Shown here: positions 53,234-62,822 of the stretch, in pieces
Layout: each line of letters begins with the position of its first letter
How positions within the stretch are numbered: position 1 is the stretch's first letter
Assembly (NCBI RefSeq): GCF_002278035.1
Contig: NZ_CP022604.1
Coordinates: forward strand, 1,674,001 to 1,738,000
DNA length: 64,000 nt
DNA from: Ochrobactrum quorumnocens
GTDB taxonomy: Bacteria; Pseudomonadota; Alphaproteobacteria; Rhizobiales; Rhizobiaceae
Direction: 5' to 3'
Notes under the pieces: model-generated
What the model was told of the DNA's origin: nothing
The model's database searches: none
The model's input: the letters and a program-made list of their open reading frames with translations, nothing else
Program-made: the position numbers and the translations under genes

Positions 53234-54693
53234 TGATTGCTCCCGCCTCCCCGCAATGCTGATGCCTGAAGACCAAAACTCTGACGCATTTTTCCTGAGC
53301 TATAGAGACAGTTCAGATTCAGGCGCCTGATATCATGCACTGTGTTGGCTGACTGGAAGCGCGCCTCATGCAACTCCTGCTCTGCATTGAGCAGATCAAG
53401 CAGGGTTCTCGTACCCAATTCGACATATTGTTCGCGATAGAGATCGCGCGTCTTGACCATCATGTCGGCACGCAATTCGAGTGAAGACATCAGCCGGCTC
53501 AATGTGCCGATCTGGCTCCGCGATTCCATGAGATTGCGCTCCATGTCGATGCGCGCGGTGCTGATCGCAGACTCCGCTGCCTGAAGACCATAAGTCGCCG
53601 CCCGCTTGCGTGCGCCGGTCTGTCCACCATTGTAAAGGTTTGATGAGACGTTCACGCCTACCGAATATTCAGGCTGACGATCATTGCTCGTCGTATTGTC
53701 GCGCGAAGCGTTCAGGTCATAACCCGTAGTCGCTTCAAGCGAGACCGTTGGATAAGCTTCTGCCTTGCTTGCTGCCAGCTGCGCTTTCGCTTCTTCCTTC
53801 TCAGCCTTGGCCTGTAACATAGCCGGAACCTGATCCCAATCGGGGGCGGCAACATCACAAGACTTGCCAAGCCACGCAGGAGCTTCCGAGGACGGATTTG
53901 GCGCTCCCCCGCCGATCATGGCTGCAAGCACTACCTGCCAGCGATTAAGCTCAGACTGATACTGCAATTGCGTCGCCAACGCAGATTCCACACGCGCATC
54001 GGCCTGAATCTTATCGGACATGGTGCTTGCACCCTTGTCCGTCCTCTCATGAACTAAACCAGCAATGCGTTTGACACCGTCAACCTGTTGCTGTGCAAGA
54101 GAGGAAAGACTGCGATAGCGCTGTATCTCGACAACCGCGTTCGCTGTGTCTCGCGACAGATTATCAACGGCAAGCAGCAAACGCGCCTGATTAATATCCT
54201 TGCCCGCGCGTTCAGCATCAACGACGCTCGAGACTTTGCCGAAATCATAAAGTAGCTGAGAAGCAGCGACATTGAGTTGAGGACGCCAACCTTCCCGATT
54301 GCTGCTTTGATAGCCAGAGTTCACACCTGCATTGAGCTTCGGATAATAGCCAGCTTGCGCAGCCCTGATCCGTTCATCGGCCTGATAAATACGGTCTGAA
54401 GCTTCATTGATGGTGGGATGCCATCCAACAGCACGGCGGACCGCAGTTTCCATCGTAAGGGAACCGCGGTCCGACGCCTTGGGAGTGCTGGCATTTGTCA
54501 CGTTTTCCCTGTCAACAGCAGGTACGGGGGTGGAACCCGCCGCTGACAGGGGCCGTGAGGCCTCGGTGTTCTTTGACTGCGTAAGTGTCTTCTCGCCCAA
54601 AGCGAGATTGTTTGCAGACATCTGGCACGCAGCCAAAAGGCATGAAGTAAACATTATTGTCGCGAAACGTCTTAAAATCAGAATTTTTCGCAT
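53230..54693 (-). CDS. TolC-like outer-membrane channel (type I secretion)
   Basis: A 487-residue outer-membrane efflux protein. The N-terminus has a lipobox-like signal (FTSCLLAACQMSA, Cys near residue 22), so it may be lipid-anchored. A Ser/Thr-rich linker runs to residue ~75. Two OEP domains follow (TMETAVRRAVGWHPTINEAS and AKAQLAASKAEAYPTVSLEA), with the DLLNAEQELHEARFQ repeat signature. It resembles LapE/AggA-type channels and overlaps the exporter start. Confidence 0.9.
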   Translation of the reverse strand: MRKILILRRFATIMFTSCLLAACQMSANNLALGEKTLTQSKNTEASRPLSAAGSTPVPAVDRENVTNASTPKASDRGSLTMETAVRRAVGWHPTINEASDRIYQADERIRAAQAGYYPKLNAGVNSGYQSSNREGWRPQLNVAASQLLYDFGKVSSVVDAERAGKDINQARLLLAVDNLSRDTANAVVEIQRYRSLSSLAQQQVDGVKRIAGLVHERTDKGASTMSDKIQADARVESALATQLQYQSELNRWQVVLAAMIGGGAPNPSSEAPAWLGKSCDVAAPDWDQVPAMLQAKAEKEEAKAQLAASKAEAYPTVSLEATTGYDLNASRDNTTSNDRQPEYSVGVNVSSNLYNGGQTGARKRAATYGLQAAESAISTARIDMERNLMESRSQIGTLSRLMSSLELRADMMVKTRDLYREQYVELGTRTLLDLLNAEQELHEARFQSANTVHDIRRLNLNCLYSSGKMRQSFGLQASALRGGGSNQ

Positions 54694-54787
54694 TTATTTC
54701 CCATTATAACCGGCAATAGCGCCGGTGATCTGTCATCTGAGCCTCCGCCGCCAAAAGGCTCAGCGGCGAAGGGGGGAAGCTGAAAGA

Positions 54788-57700
54788 TCAGACAGTATGT
54801 GTTGTATGAAGATCATCCTCCTGCGTGAGCGGATCTGGCACCAGATGTCCGAGCGGATCATCCACTGCTGCCGTTTCTTCAACTGCGGCCGTACCCAGAC
54901 CTGCTTCAGATATCTGAGTGGGGCTGTCCTCGCTGGACGGCTGATCGTTGCCGGATGGCAATGTCACTTCGCCGCTGCCGTCGTCGAGCAATATGCCTTC
55001 GGTCAGACTGTGCTCAAGTGGGGTTTCTCCAGCGTCTGCATCTGATGTCGCCAGATGATCGCCAAGCGGAACAACATCGCTTTCATGTTGATCTGCAACG
55101 GTTTCACCCTCACCGGCTTCAGCCGAAGCACTTTGCTCGGTCGTCTGTGTGGCCTCCTGATCCACAGGTGTCTGAGTTGAAGCGGCAACATCACCACTGC
55201 CATCATCCGGTGCGTCATTGTCCGCGGCCTGATGCTCATCCGCCTGATGGGTCGTATGTGCATCAGAACTATCACTATGCTCACTCAAGGATGCAGCAGC
55301 AGCCGTGTCGTGATTTGCCGCAGCCACGGCATCATCATGGACAGTGTCCTCTGCAATCCGAGCACTAAATGCCTGAGTGCCCTCTTCCAGTGTGATGGTG
55401 ATATTCGCCGCCGTCTCATGACCGTTTGGCAGCACGATCTTGTAGTTGAAGGTGTCCGTCGCAAACCGATCCGCATAAGCAAGATCGGTATGCGGTTGAT
55501 ACTTGTACTCACCGTTGCTGTAGATTGTCAGATCGCCATGCAGCCCCTGAATGACGGTGCCGGTAGCACTTGCATTCACAAAACCACTACTGCCCTGAAC
55601 CTGCAGTTTTGCAGCAAGTGGCAAGGTTCCGTCATTATCGAACAGATTCCCTGTTGTGCCCGGATTGTTCTGGATCACATGCTGGTCGGTCAAGGTGACA
55701 TTGACATCCGAGATCGTATTAACCGCACCGGCAACACCACTGATCGTGGTATGGACACGATACTGGCCTGGAACCAGATTAAGGCTGCCAACGTCAAGGG
55801 TCTTCACGACGCCTAGGAGACCGAGCGTCATATTGTAGGTTTCTGGCGTACCTACATTCTGCCAAGTACCACCAACGAACCTTTGAATGACAACCGTACC
55901 ACTCGCAACAGCCGCGACCGTAACCGAAATGGTTATGGTTCCAGTGGCATCCATATTACTGCCGATAGTGAACGTATTACTGTCCGATTGGCCGCTACCC
56001 AGAACGGCTGCGAGAGGCTGCGTTTGGTCAAAGAAGCTATTATTGACCGCATTGACCCAGACAATTCCCGACGTATCGGTATCGTTAGCGGCAACGAACT
56101 CATAGGTTGCTGGTTCTGTGAAGTTTTCTTCGTTCCAGACAAGACCCTGACCATCGCTACCGATACGAATATTCAGGTTTGCTGTCGTGTCTGCATTGGT
56201 GAGTGGGTCATGTACCGTGTAGGTAAACTGCTCAACCTGACCAATGACCGCCGCATTCGCATTTGGCGTGTAGGTATAGGAACCATCCTGATGAATGACC
56301 AGTGTTCCGTACTGCCCGACGATCGTCGAACCCTGTGCGCCGGCAACCACATCATGTGGAACACCATTGACGGTGATGCTGGTTACCAGATGGCCGGCTT
56401 CGATCGCAGTGCCGTCATTGGCCATGACGTTGCCCTGAATAGGCGAGGCCTGAACACCGGCAGGTTCATGATAGTTCAGATCTTGACCCGAAACAGCAAG
56501 GTTACCTAACAGGCCAAGGCTAACGGTATTCTGTACGGCAGCAAAGGCGCGATATGTGCCCTCGCCGAGAAGGACATTGGCTTCAGCACGATTACCCAGC
56601 AAGGTCAGGGTAAGGAGCGTAGCATTGCCATTACCGTCAACGGATGACCACGTACCATCCGGCATCAGCTTCTGAACCACAATTGCCGTGCCACCGGCAA
56701 GGTCGACACCAAGCAGCTGCTCATAGGTCAGCTGCAGGTTCTGCTGATGGCCTTGCGCCACCGTAATACTGACGGAGTCCACGCTCAGAACACGCAAGTC
56801 GATACCGAGAAGGCCAACAAGCGCGAGATAGGACGCACCCGGATAAGTGACGGCAGTCGTCGTAGGCTGAATGACCACTTCTGCAGTCACGTTATCGTCT
56901 ATCGGAGCAGTACTCCCGGGGTCGATAATCGGTGCGGTTACCGAGCCTGGGCCTGACACATTGCCTGCAGCATCTTCCAATGTGACCGAAAGTTGCTGAC
57001 CATCTCTCTGCGGAGTTGTAAGCGTGATCTGGAAATCACCATTCCCGTCTACATCGCCTTCACCGATCACGTTATTATCCGGATCGCGGATCTCCACCTT
57101 TGAATTCGGCTCGCCCTTACCACTTACGGTTACACCATCTGGCGTGATGACAATATCCGTTGGAGCAGGCGGTGCCAGCGTGTCTGGCAATGTGGCCGGG
57201 CTTGCTCCCGACTCATTCCCCGCAGCGTCACTCTGGGTGACCAACACATCCTGACCGTTACTTGGATCCAACGTATAGGTCGCAGTGCCACCAGCGCCGA
57301 GTTCGACTGTGGCAATCGGCTCACCAAGAGCGTTATGGATCGTGGCCGTGCCATTCGGCTCACCTGTTATCGTGAGCGTCAGTCCGTCCGCCCCGACAGC
57401 CACTATTGGCGCATCTGGTGCAAGCGTGTCCGGCAAGGTTGCAGGCGTCTCCAGGGATTCGTTGTTGGCAGCGTCGGTCAAAGTCACAGTGACGTCTTGA
57501 CCATTGCTCGGATCGAGCAAGAAGGTCGCCGTGCCCTCACCCGATAGACCGACGGTGCCAATCACTCCACCAGTAGAATTGTAGATCGTAGCAGTGGTGT
57601 TCGGCTCGCCGGTGATGGTGAGCGTGCGACCGTCTGCACCAACTGTCACGCCGGGCGCATCTGGAGCATCCGAGTCCGCGTCAGCATCAGCGTCGGCGTC

Positions 57701-59119
57701 GGCGTCAGCATCCGCATCAGCATCTGCGTCAGCGTCAGCGTCAGCGTCCGCATCGGCATCCGCGTCAGCGTCGGCATCAGCGTCAGCATCCGCGTCAGCG
57801 TCAGCATCGGCATCGGCATCGGCGTCAGCATCAGCGTCGGCATCAGCGTCGGCGTCGGCGTCGGCGTCAGCGTCAGCGTCAGCATCCGCGTCGGCATCTG
57901 CATCCGCATCGGCATCCGCGTCAGCATCAGCATCCGCGTCAGCATCGGCGTCCGCATCAGCGTCAGCGTCAGCATCGGCGTCAGCGTCAGCATCGGCATC
58001 CGCATCAGCATCAGCGTCGGCATCAGCATCCGCATCCGCGTCGGCATCGGCATCAGCGTCGGCGTCAGCATCGGCATCAGCGTCAGCATCCGCATCGGCG
58101 TCAGCATCCGCGTCGGCATCGGCATCGGCATCGGCGTCAGCGTCGGCATCAGCATCGGCGTCCGCGTCAGCATCACCTTCAACAACATTTGGTGCGATTA
58201 CTGAGCCGGGACCAGAAACATTTTGAGCAGCGTCGGTGAGAGTCACCGAAAGGTGCTGGCCATCATCTTGTGGAGGGTTGAGATCAATGGTGAAATTACC
58301 ATTTTGATCAACGGTGCCTTCACCAATAATATTTCCATTAGGATCTCTTACTATAACCTTTGCACCCGGTTCGCCTTTACCGCTCAGCTGACTTCCATCA
58401 TTGCTCACAACAAGGTCAGTCGGCGCATTTGGGGCCAACGTATCTGGCAAAGTTACCGGTGTCTCAGAAGACTCATTTCCCGATCCATCGGTCAAGGTAA
58501 CGGTGACGTTCTGACCATTGCTTGAAGGAAGCGTAAACGTGGCAGTACCATCGCCCGAAAGCACGACGGTACCGATAACGTCCCCTGCAGCGTTGTAGAT
58601 CGTTGCGGTTGAGTTCGGCTCACCTTTGATCGTTATGGTTCGACCATCTTCTCCAACTGTTACCGACGGAGCACTCGGTGCTTCAGTATCAGCATCATTG
58701 TCGTCGTCACTTCCAGAAGATGCAGCGATCGCAGCGCCAACTGCGCCCAAACCAAGAAGGCCCAGCAGAACCGGGCCTAGATCACCACCACCTCCTGCGA
58801 GCTGATCAACAGATTGAATTTCCGAAAAGTTGAAATCGGCCAGACCATCACTGTGGCTACCAGCCCAAAGCTTGCCATCCTCGTCCTGAAGAACGAGGTC
58901 ATTATCCTGACCATCCTGATAATGTGTGTAAAAATTTACGATTCGAACGGTTTCGCCATTGTGCAACCGAATAAGAAGATCGTCGCCGATTCTTTGATAT
59001 TCTGAGATAGCATTAGGATTAAGCGATAGTTTTACAACGCTCGGCCCCGACAGAATAACGTCATTCCCAGCAACGGTACGAGAACTGCCACTCGCCTTAT
59101 TCGTTACAACTGCAACCAT
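54788..59119 (-). CDS. Giant BapA/LapA-like adhesin with an Asp-Ala tract
   Basis: A 1443-residue, very acidic secreted protein, probably a biofilm or host adhesin. Residues 1-110 form a BapA-prefix-like domain ([20 protein letters not shown]). A hydrophobic Gly/Ala stretch follows at 117-133. Two Ig-like (Big_6 type) domains cover about 148-312. An unbroken Asp-Ala tract runs 316-482. Three more Ig-like domains lie at about 485-730, then two similar repeats with [12 protein letters not shown] and [17 protein letters not shown] strands and VCBS/cadherin-like segments ([17 protein letters not shown]). The C-terminus (~1230-1443) is rich in Asp, Glu, His and Thr. No RTX nonapeptides are seen. 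AGGAGAG precedes the ATG. The exporter genes follow directly. Confidence 0.87.
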   Translation of the reverse strand: MVAVVTNKASGSSRTVAGNDVILSGPSVVKLSLNPNAISEYQRIGDDLLIRLHNGETVRIVNFYTHYQDGQDNDLVLQDEDGKLWAGSHSDGLADFNFSEIQSVDQLAGGGGDLGPVLLGLLGLGAVGAAIAASSGSDDDNDADTEAPSAPSVTVGEDGRTITIKGEPNSTATIYNAAGDVIGTVVLSGDGTATFTLPSSNGQNVTVTLTDGSGNESSETPVTLPDTLAPNAPTDLVVSNDGSQLSGKGEPGAKVIVRDPNGNIIGEGTVDQNGNFTIDLNPPQDDGQHLSVTLTDAAQNVSGPGSVIAPNVVEGDADADADADADADADADADADADADADADADADADADADADADADADADADADADADADADADADADADADADADADADADADADADADADADADADADADADADADADADADADADADADADADADADADADADADADADADADADADADADADADADADADADADSDAPDAPGVTVGADGRTLTITGEPNTTATIYNSTGGVIGTVGLSGEGTATFLLDPSNGQDVTVTLTDAANNESLETPATLPDTLAPDAPIVAVGADGLTLTITGEPNGTATIHNALGEPIATVELGAGGTATYTLDPSNGQDVLVTQSDAAGNESGASPATLPDTLAPPAPTDIVITPDGVTVSGKGEPNSKVEIRDPDNNVIGEGDVDGNGDFQITLTTPQRDGQQLSVTLEDAAGNVSGPGSVTAPIIDPGSTAPIDDNVTAEVVIQPTTTAVTYPGASYLALVGLLGIDLRVLSVDSVSITVAQGHQQNLQLTYEQLLGVDLAGGTAIVVQKLMPDGTWSSVDGNGNATLLTLTLLGNRAEANVLLGEGTYRAFAAVQNTVSLGLLGNLAVSGQDLNYHEPAGVQASPIQGNVMANDGTAIEAGHLVTSITVNGVPHDVVAGAQGSTIVGQYGTLVIHQDGSYTYTPNANAAVIGQVEQFTYTVHDPLTNADTTANLNIRIGSDGQGLVWNEENFTEPATYEFVAANDTDTSGIVWVNAVNNSFFDQTQPLAAVLGSGQSDSNTFTIGSNMDATGTITISVTVAAVASGTVVIQRFVGGTWQNVGTPETYNMTLGLLGVVKTLDVGSLNLVPGQYRVHTTISGVAGAVNTISDVNVTLTDQHVIQNNPGTTGNLFDNDGTLPLAAKLQVQGSSGFVNASATGTVIQGLHGDLTIYSNGEYKYQPHTDLAYADRFATDTFNYKIVLPNGHETAANITITLEEGTQAFSARIAEDTVHDDAVAAANHDTAAAASLSEHSDSSDAHTTHQADEHQAADNDAPDDGSGDVAASTQTPVDQEATQTTEQSASAEAGEGETVADQHESDVVPLGDHLATSDADAGETPLEHSLTEGILLDDGSGEVTLPSGNDQPSSEDSPTQISEAGLGTAAVEETAAVDDPLGHLVPDPLTQEDDLHTTHTV
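57674..58174 (-). repeat. Asp-Ala coding repeat (167 codons, degenerate 6-bp unit)
   Basis: Exactly 501 bases encode 84 Asp alternating with 83 Ala without interruption. Asp uses both GAC and GAT, and Ala mainly GCT, GCC and GCG with few GCA. The nucleotide unit is therefore varied while the protein is perfectly regular. The opposite strand is also open (Ser-Ala), a by-product. It resembles the Ser-Asp stalk regions of staphylococcal adhesins in design, not in sequence. Confidence 0.95.
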
Positions 59120-59449
59120 GACTCTCTCCTCAATTCGAAACTGAGCTTCAAGGGTCGATGTGAAACAGAACGCAGACTACTATCAACACACTGATATATG
59201 GCGGGAATATTAATTAAAATATTAACTAAACATTTGACACGAATTGACCTAGCCGCAAAGTATAAAACCGTTGCGAAAAAATAATGCCATAAACCTGCAT
59301 TTCATAATAGTTGCTAAAGCCACCCCTCGAAGACGATAAATACCAGCTTCAAAATTTCGTTATCGCGAGAGGTTTGTCTATGCTGATATTGACTCCCTTT
59401 GTACAATAAATACAAAAGATACTAATTAAGGTGCATATTTTTGAATAAG
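59120..59449. promoter_or_regulatory. AT-rich region upstream of the adhesin operon
   Basis: A 330-base gap, markedly AT-rich, between the adhesin start and the AraC gene 3' end. It should carry the adhesin promoter. TTAATTAAAATATTAACTAA near 59208 is a run of TTAA-type motifs, of a kind bound by H-NS/Ros-like or CtrA-like proteins, but no exact TTAA-N7-TTAA box is certain. No protein gene is supported. Confidence 0.5.
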
Positions 59450-60349
59450 TTATCTCTGAGCTTTTCTCCTGAACGACGCCGGACTCGTCCCGATTATTCG
59501 CCCGAAAAACCGCGTGAGGTGGACTTGATCTGCAAACCCGCACTCATGAGCGATCTCTGCAATCGGCATTTGCGTTTCAACTAACAGTTCTCGCGCCTTT
59601 TCCACCCGCCGCCGAATGATATATTGATGCAGAGTTACTTTCGTCGCCCGTTTGAACAAACGAGCGAACTGGGCCGCACCAACACCCGCTGTATTCGCAA
59701 GCCTGTCTATGACTATGCGACGGTGCAAATTTTGCTCAATATAATCGAATGTCTTCTGAATGGTTGGCAGAGAAAGCCCTGCTTCAGGATTAAGATCGCC
59801 AGAAGTGAGCGTAGAATATTTTGAGATAACCCGCGCAACAAGAACGCGCGCTATGTATTGCACCTCAATTGAGGAAAACCGTCCGCCGACATATAATATA
59901 TCTTTTACCGAGCTTATTGTCTGACCCAAAAAATCATCAAATATAGAAAGACTATAATCCAACTTGAATAAGCTATTACCGACCGATGAGAATTCTATAA
60001 ATACATCTTCCATCAGCTTTCTAGATATATATATATTTATAACTTCAGCATTACTATTTATTGATACCTTTACCGATTCGTCGGGAGGGATGATAATGAT
60101 TGATCCTGGTTGCAAATAGAGTTCGGATATCTCATCTCCAATCTGCCAAGTTCCCTGCAAATGCCCCTTAAGGACCATGGCGACTAATAACGAGTCCACC
60201 GGCTTGAATATCGATCGGAACGGCCGCAAGCGCGCCGTATAAGCGTATAAGTTCTTCCAGCCCTGGTCAGAACTTGTTCTTATAATATCAATAGCTTCAA
60301 CAGTTTCTACGTCGTGGAATGCAACCAAATTCCCCTCAGTATTTGGCAT
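59450..60349 (-). CDS. AraC-family transcriptional regulator
   Basis: A 299-residue regulator. The C-terminal ~100 residues form two helix-turn-helices: IVIDRLANTAGVGAAQFARL, then MPIAEIAHECGFADQVHLTR and FFGRIIGTSPASFRRKAQR. The N-terminal ~180 residues form a cupin-like AraC_binding_2 region (LYLQPGSIIIIPPDESVKV). I start it at ATG 60349, behind AGGAGGATAT. The gene is AT-rich compared with its neighbours, consistent with horizontal acquisition. It lies upstream of the adhesin operon on the same strand and is a candidate activator; no repeated target site is evident. Confidence 0.9.
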   Translation of the reverse strand: MPNTEGNLVAFHDVETVEAIDIIRTSSDQGWKNLYAYTARLRPFRSIFKPVDSLLVAMVLKGHLQGTWQIGDEISELYLQPGSIIIIPPDESVKVSINSNAEVINIYISRKLMEDVFIEFSSVGNSLFKLDYSLSIFDDFLGQTISSVKDILYVGGRFSSIEVQYIARVLVARVISKYSTLTSGDLNPEAGLSLPTIQKTFDYIEQNLHRRIVIDRLANTAGVGAAQFARLFKRATKVTLHQYIIRRRVEKARELLVETQMPIAEIAHECGFADQVHLTRFFGRIIGTSPASFRRKAQR

Positions 60350-60625
60350 ATATCCTCCATAGTTACGGATACTTTGGATTATCATAAGCTAATAATAAAC
60401 TAAAAAAAATCAAATGCATTCCCCACCAATTATGTGAATATCTTTAAATTTAAACGATAATATAAGCTTGGAAATTAATTCCGAACCCAAAATTGATACA
60501 ATTCTCTATTTAGAAATCTCTAAAAGATTCATTTTAGATAAATTTTACAGTTTTGGTTATTTTTTTCTATTTACAGATTCGTTCGATCAGAAGCAAAAAC
60601 TCAGTAAATCAAAAGCAAAAATAGA

Positions 60626-60655
60626 TAAAAACGCCGCGCGTTACCGCGTGCGGCG
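60626..60655 (-). terminator. Leftward terminator-like hairpin
   Basis: The stem CGCCGC(GCG) / (CGC)GTGCGGCG. On the reverse strand it is followed by GTTTTTATC. No recognised leftward gene precedes it, so it may end a small RNA or stray transcription before the AraC gene. Confidence 0.5.
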
Positions 60656-60701
60656 GATGGTCATTTATTACTGACGATATAAAAAGTCGCTGTTTTATGG
60701 A

Positions 60702-60913
60702 CTAGAGCGCGTTTCGATCTGATTGGATCAGATCAGCGCTCTAATTATCTGTTTTAACGCGCATCTTTGTCCGAAAACCGTTTCACACTTTTCGGGATGC
60801 GCTCTAAAGCATTTCCAGCAAAAGTAGGAACCGGTTTTGCGTTCGGGAATGCGTAAAAACAAATAGTTACAGCGGTTCCAACGATTCAATATTAATTGGA
60901 ACTGCTGTAATGT
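60702..60913. repeat. Triple composite of RIME-like modules
   Basis: Three families join in a row: TAGAGCGCGTTTCGATCTG...CAGATCAGCGCTCTA, then AACGCGCATCTTTGTCCG...TTTTCGGGATGCGCTCT, then AAAGCATTTCCAGC...GGAAATGCG-like with ACAGCGGTTCCAACGATTCA. All occur singly or in pairs elsewhere in the window. Confidence 0.75.
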
Positions 60914-61085
60914 AACAACTCCTGCCTGTTGAGAAAACGCTAAATACGCGATCTTTATGAAATGACACAACTTCAACGCGCTTCGGCGCTAACATGCGGC
61001 AATGCCTCACTGGATTGAACGTTTCCGCGAGACTATATCAAGGCTATGAATGCTTCCTCGGCATAACTCAATTCGGCAAGAGAGA

Positions 61086-61505
61086 ATGACCGTTCTTATC
61101 AATCAGCCTCATCCATCCATCGACAGAGCATCAATCGACAGGTTGGTTAGTATTTTTTATGGAAGAGCCCGCGAAGACGACCTTATTGGCCCGGTCTTTT
61201 CAAAGGCCGTGGATGATTGGGATCACCACATCGAGCGCATCAGCGAATTCTGGTCATCCGTCATTCTGAAAACGGGGCGCTATGACGGACGCCCGATGCC
61301 GCCACATCTGCGCCTGGGCTTAAAAGGCGAACACTTTGATCGCTGGCTGCAGTTGTTTGAACAGACAGCGCGCGACGTTTTCCCACCTGAGGGTGCAATC
61401 ATTTTCATTGATCGCGCCCGCCGCATTGCCGACAGTTTTGAAATGGCAATCGCCACGCATTCGGGGCAGATCGCGGCACCACGCCATTCGCGCAAGCCCT
61501 TGTAA
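61086..61505 (+). CDS. Group III truncated haemoglobin
   Basis: A 139-residue haem protein of the trHb3 (P) group. Features include RLVSIFYGRAREDDLIGPVF with the B-C helices, DDWDHHIERISEFWSSVILK and a proximal-type His in LKGEHFDRWLQLFEQTARDV; PMPPHLRL provides the E-helix turn. It may bind O2 or NO in the cytoplasm. I start it at ATG 61086 behind a weak GAGAG. The 3' end contains a tandem 16-base duplication (CAAGCCCTTGTAAAAA) that spans its stop codon. Confidence 0.88.
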   Translation: MTVLINQPHPSIDRASIDRLVSIFYGRAREDDLIGPVFSKAVDDWDHHIERISEFWSSVILKTGRYDGRPMPPHLRLGLKGEHFDRWLQLFEQTARDVFPPEGAIIFIDRARRIADSFEMAIATHSGQIAAPRHSRKPL

Positions 61506-61526
61506 AAACAAGCCCTTGTAAAAAAA

Positions 61527-61555
61527 CGCCTGCCTCTGACAACAGAGACAGGCGA
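61527..61555 (-). terminator. Leftward terminator after ornithine cyclodeaminase
   Basis: The stem CGCCTG-CCTCTG / CAGAG-ACAGGCG has an ACAA loop. On the reverse strand it is followed by TTTTTTTAC. It lies about 65 bases beyond the ocd stop. Confidence 0.8.
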
Positions 61556-61568
61556 TCCAATAGTTTTC

Positions 61569-61618
61569 AACGCGCGTCTTATCCGAAAACTGTTTCACAC
61601 TTTTCGGAACGCGCCCCG
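61569..61618. repeat. RIME-like palindromic repeat
   Basis: AACGCGCGTCTTATCCGAAAA...CACACTTTTCGGAACGCGCC, single module in the gap between globin and ocd. Confidence 0.65.
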
Positions 61619-61619
61619 A

Positions 61620-62696
61620 TTATGCAGCAGGTTTGGTTTTTTCTGCCTGAAGCTGCAACTTATGCCGCAACAGCATTCCATAAAGGTCACGCGGCTCATC
61701 TGGATCAGCGAGCAGATCAAGCTGCTCGTAGAAACCCGTATCCTGCAGCTTATCGCGTACATAACGCAGTGCAGAAAAATCCTCAGTCGCAAAGCCAACA
61801 GAATCGAACAACGTGATCTGGCGGGCATCCTTGCGGCCTTCCGTTTTACCCGTGATAACTTCCCACAATTCGTTGACCGGATAATCTTCCGGCAACTGCT
61901 GGATTTCACCTTCAATGCGGGTCTGTGGCGGATATTCAACGAAGATGTCCGAGCGGCGCAGGATATCTCCATGCAACTCGGTCTTACCGGGGCAGTCGCC
62001 ACCAACCGCATTAATATGAACGCCTGCACCAACCATGTTATCGGTCAGGATCGTCGCACTGAGCTTGTCTGCCGTAACTGTCGTGATGATCTCTGCACCC
62101 TCAACGACTTCTTCAACGTCCTTGCAGATCACAATATCGAAGCCAGCGCCTTCGAGATTGCGTGCGCATTTTTCTGAGGCGTTACGATCAATGTCATAAA
62201 GACGCAGCTTGTCTACGCCCAGTATCGCCTTGAATGCCAGAGCCTGAAACTCGCTCTGTGCTCCATTGCCAATGATCGCCATAGTGCGAGCGTTCTTTGG
62301 AGCGAGATGCTTAGCGGCAACTGCTGAGGTTGCAGCCGTGCGCAGTGCAGTCAGGATTGTCATCTCAGTCAGAAGCATTGGATAACCATTGCCCACATCT
62401 GAAAGCACGCCAAATGCCGTTACCGTCTGCAGACCATCACGCGTATTCTTTGGATGACCATTCACATATTTGAAGCCGTAAAGCGTACCGTCGCTCGTCG
62501 GCATCAGCTCGATCACGCCTTCATCGGAGTGCGAGGCGACACGTGGTGTCTTGTCGAAGCTCTCCCAGCGGCGGAAGTCTTCTTCCACATAATCGGCGAG
62601 TTCCTTCAAAAAGGTCTCAACGCCAACGGAAAGAACCAGCTTCATCATATGATCAACACTGACGAATGGAACAATATTGAGGTTAGGTTGCGTCAT
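61620..62696 (-). CDS. ocd: Ornithine cyclodeaminase
   Basis: A 358-residue NAD-dependent enzyme that converts ornithine to proline with loss of ammonia, of the Rhizobiales/Agrobacterium type. The Rossmann motif TMAIIGNGAQSEFQALAFKA and the ligand-side GFKYVNGHPKNTRDGLQTVT, with VGGDCPGKTELHGD, match the family. I start it at ATG 62696 with AGGAG five bases ahead; ATG 62699 is too close. The frame further upstream lies in a repeat. It follows arginase on the same strand, so arginine is degraded to proline. Confidence 0.94.
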   Translation of the reverse strand: MTQPNLNIVPFVSVDHMMKLVLSVGVETFLKELADYVEEDFRRWESFDKTPRVASHSDEGVIELMPTSDGTLYGFKYVNGHPKNTRDGLQTVTAFGVLSDVGNGYPMLLTEMTILTALRTAATSAVAAKHLAPKNARTMAIIGNGAQSEFQALAFKAILGVDKLRLYDIDRNASEKCARNLEGAGFDIVICKDVEEVVEGAEIITTVTADKLSATILTDNMVGAGVHINAVGGDCPGKTELHGDILRRSDIFVEYPPQTRIEGEIQQLPEDYPVNELWEVITGKTEGRKDARQITLFDSVGFATEDFSALRYVRDKLQDTGFYEQLDLLADPDEPRDLYGMLLRHKLQLQAEKTKPAA

Positions 62697-62705
62697 CATT
62701 ACTCC

Positions 62706-62772
62706 TAAAGCGCATCCCGAAAAGTGCGAAGCGTTTTTCGGAACAAAATGCGCGTAAAACGAAGAAATAGAG
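62706..62772. repeat. RIME-like repeat between arginase and ocd
   Basis: AAAGCGCATCCCGAAAAGTGCG...GCGTTTTTCGGAACAAAATGCGCG lies directly before the ocd Shine-Dalgarno. It could affect ocd translation in the joint mRNA. Confidence 0.68.
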
Positions 62773-62822
62773 CCTCCAATGGCCAGACGATTGCATCTGG
62801 CCACGAGAGGCGGTCTTCTGAT

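Larger units (their letters stand above)
60350..61085. other. AT-rich gap with terminator-like hairpin and repeats
   Basis: 736 bases. The left part (60350-60620) is very AT-rich and has only an unsupported short rightward frame of 68 codons. A leftward terminator-like hairpin lies at 60626-60655. A triple palindromic mosaic spans 60702-60913. The globin promoter must lie at about 60920-61080. I see no further gene. Confidence 0.55.

Noticed and set aside
57674..58174. CRISPR-like or satellite repeat array
   Set aside because: The repeat is an in-frame coding tract with a 6-bp unit and no spacers.
57594..58226. Rightward 210-codon open frame rich in Ser-Ala opposite the adhesin tract
   Set aside because: It is a by-product of the Asp-Ala codon pattern on the other strand; it has no ribosome site and no recognisable domain outside the repeat.
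60468..60674. 68-codon rightward frame in AT-rich DNA
   Set aside because: No Shine-Dalgarno, ends inside a terminator-like hairpin region, and composition is simple AT-rich sequence.
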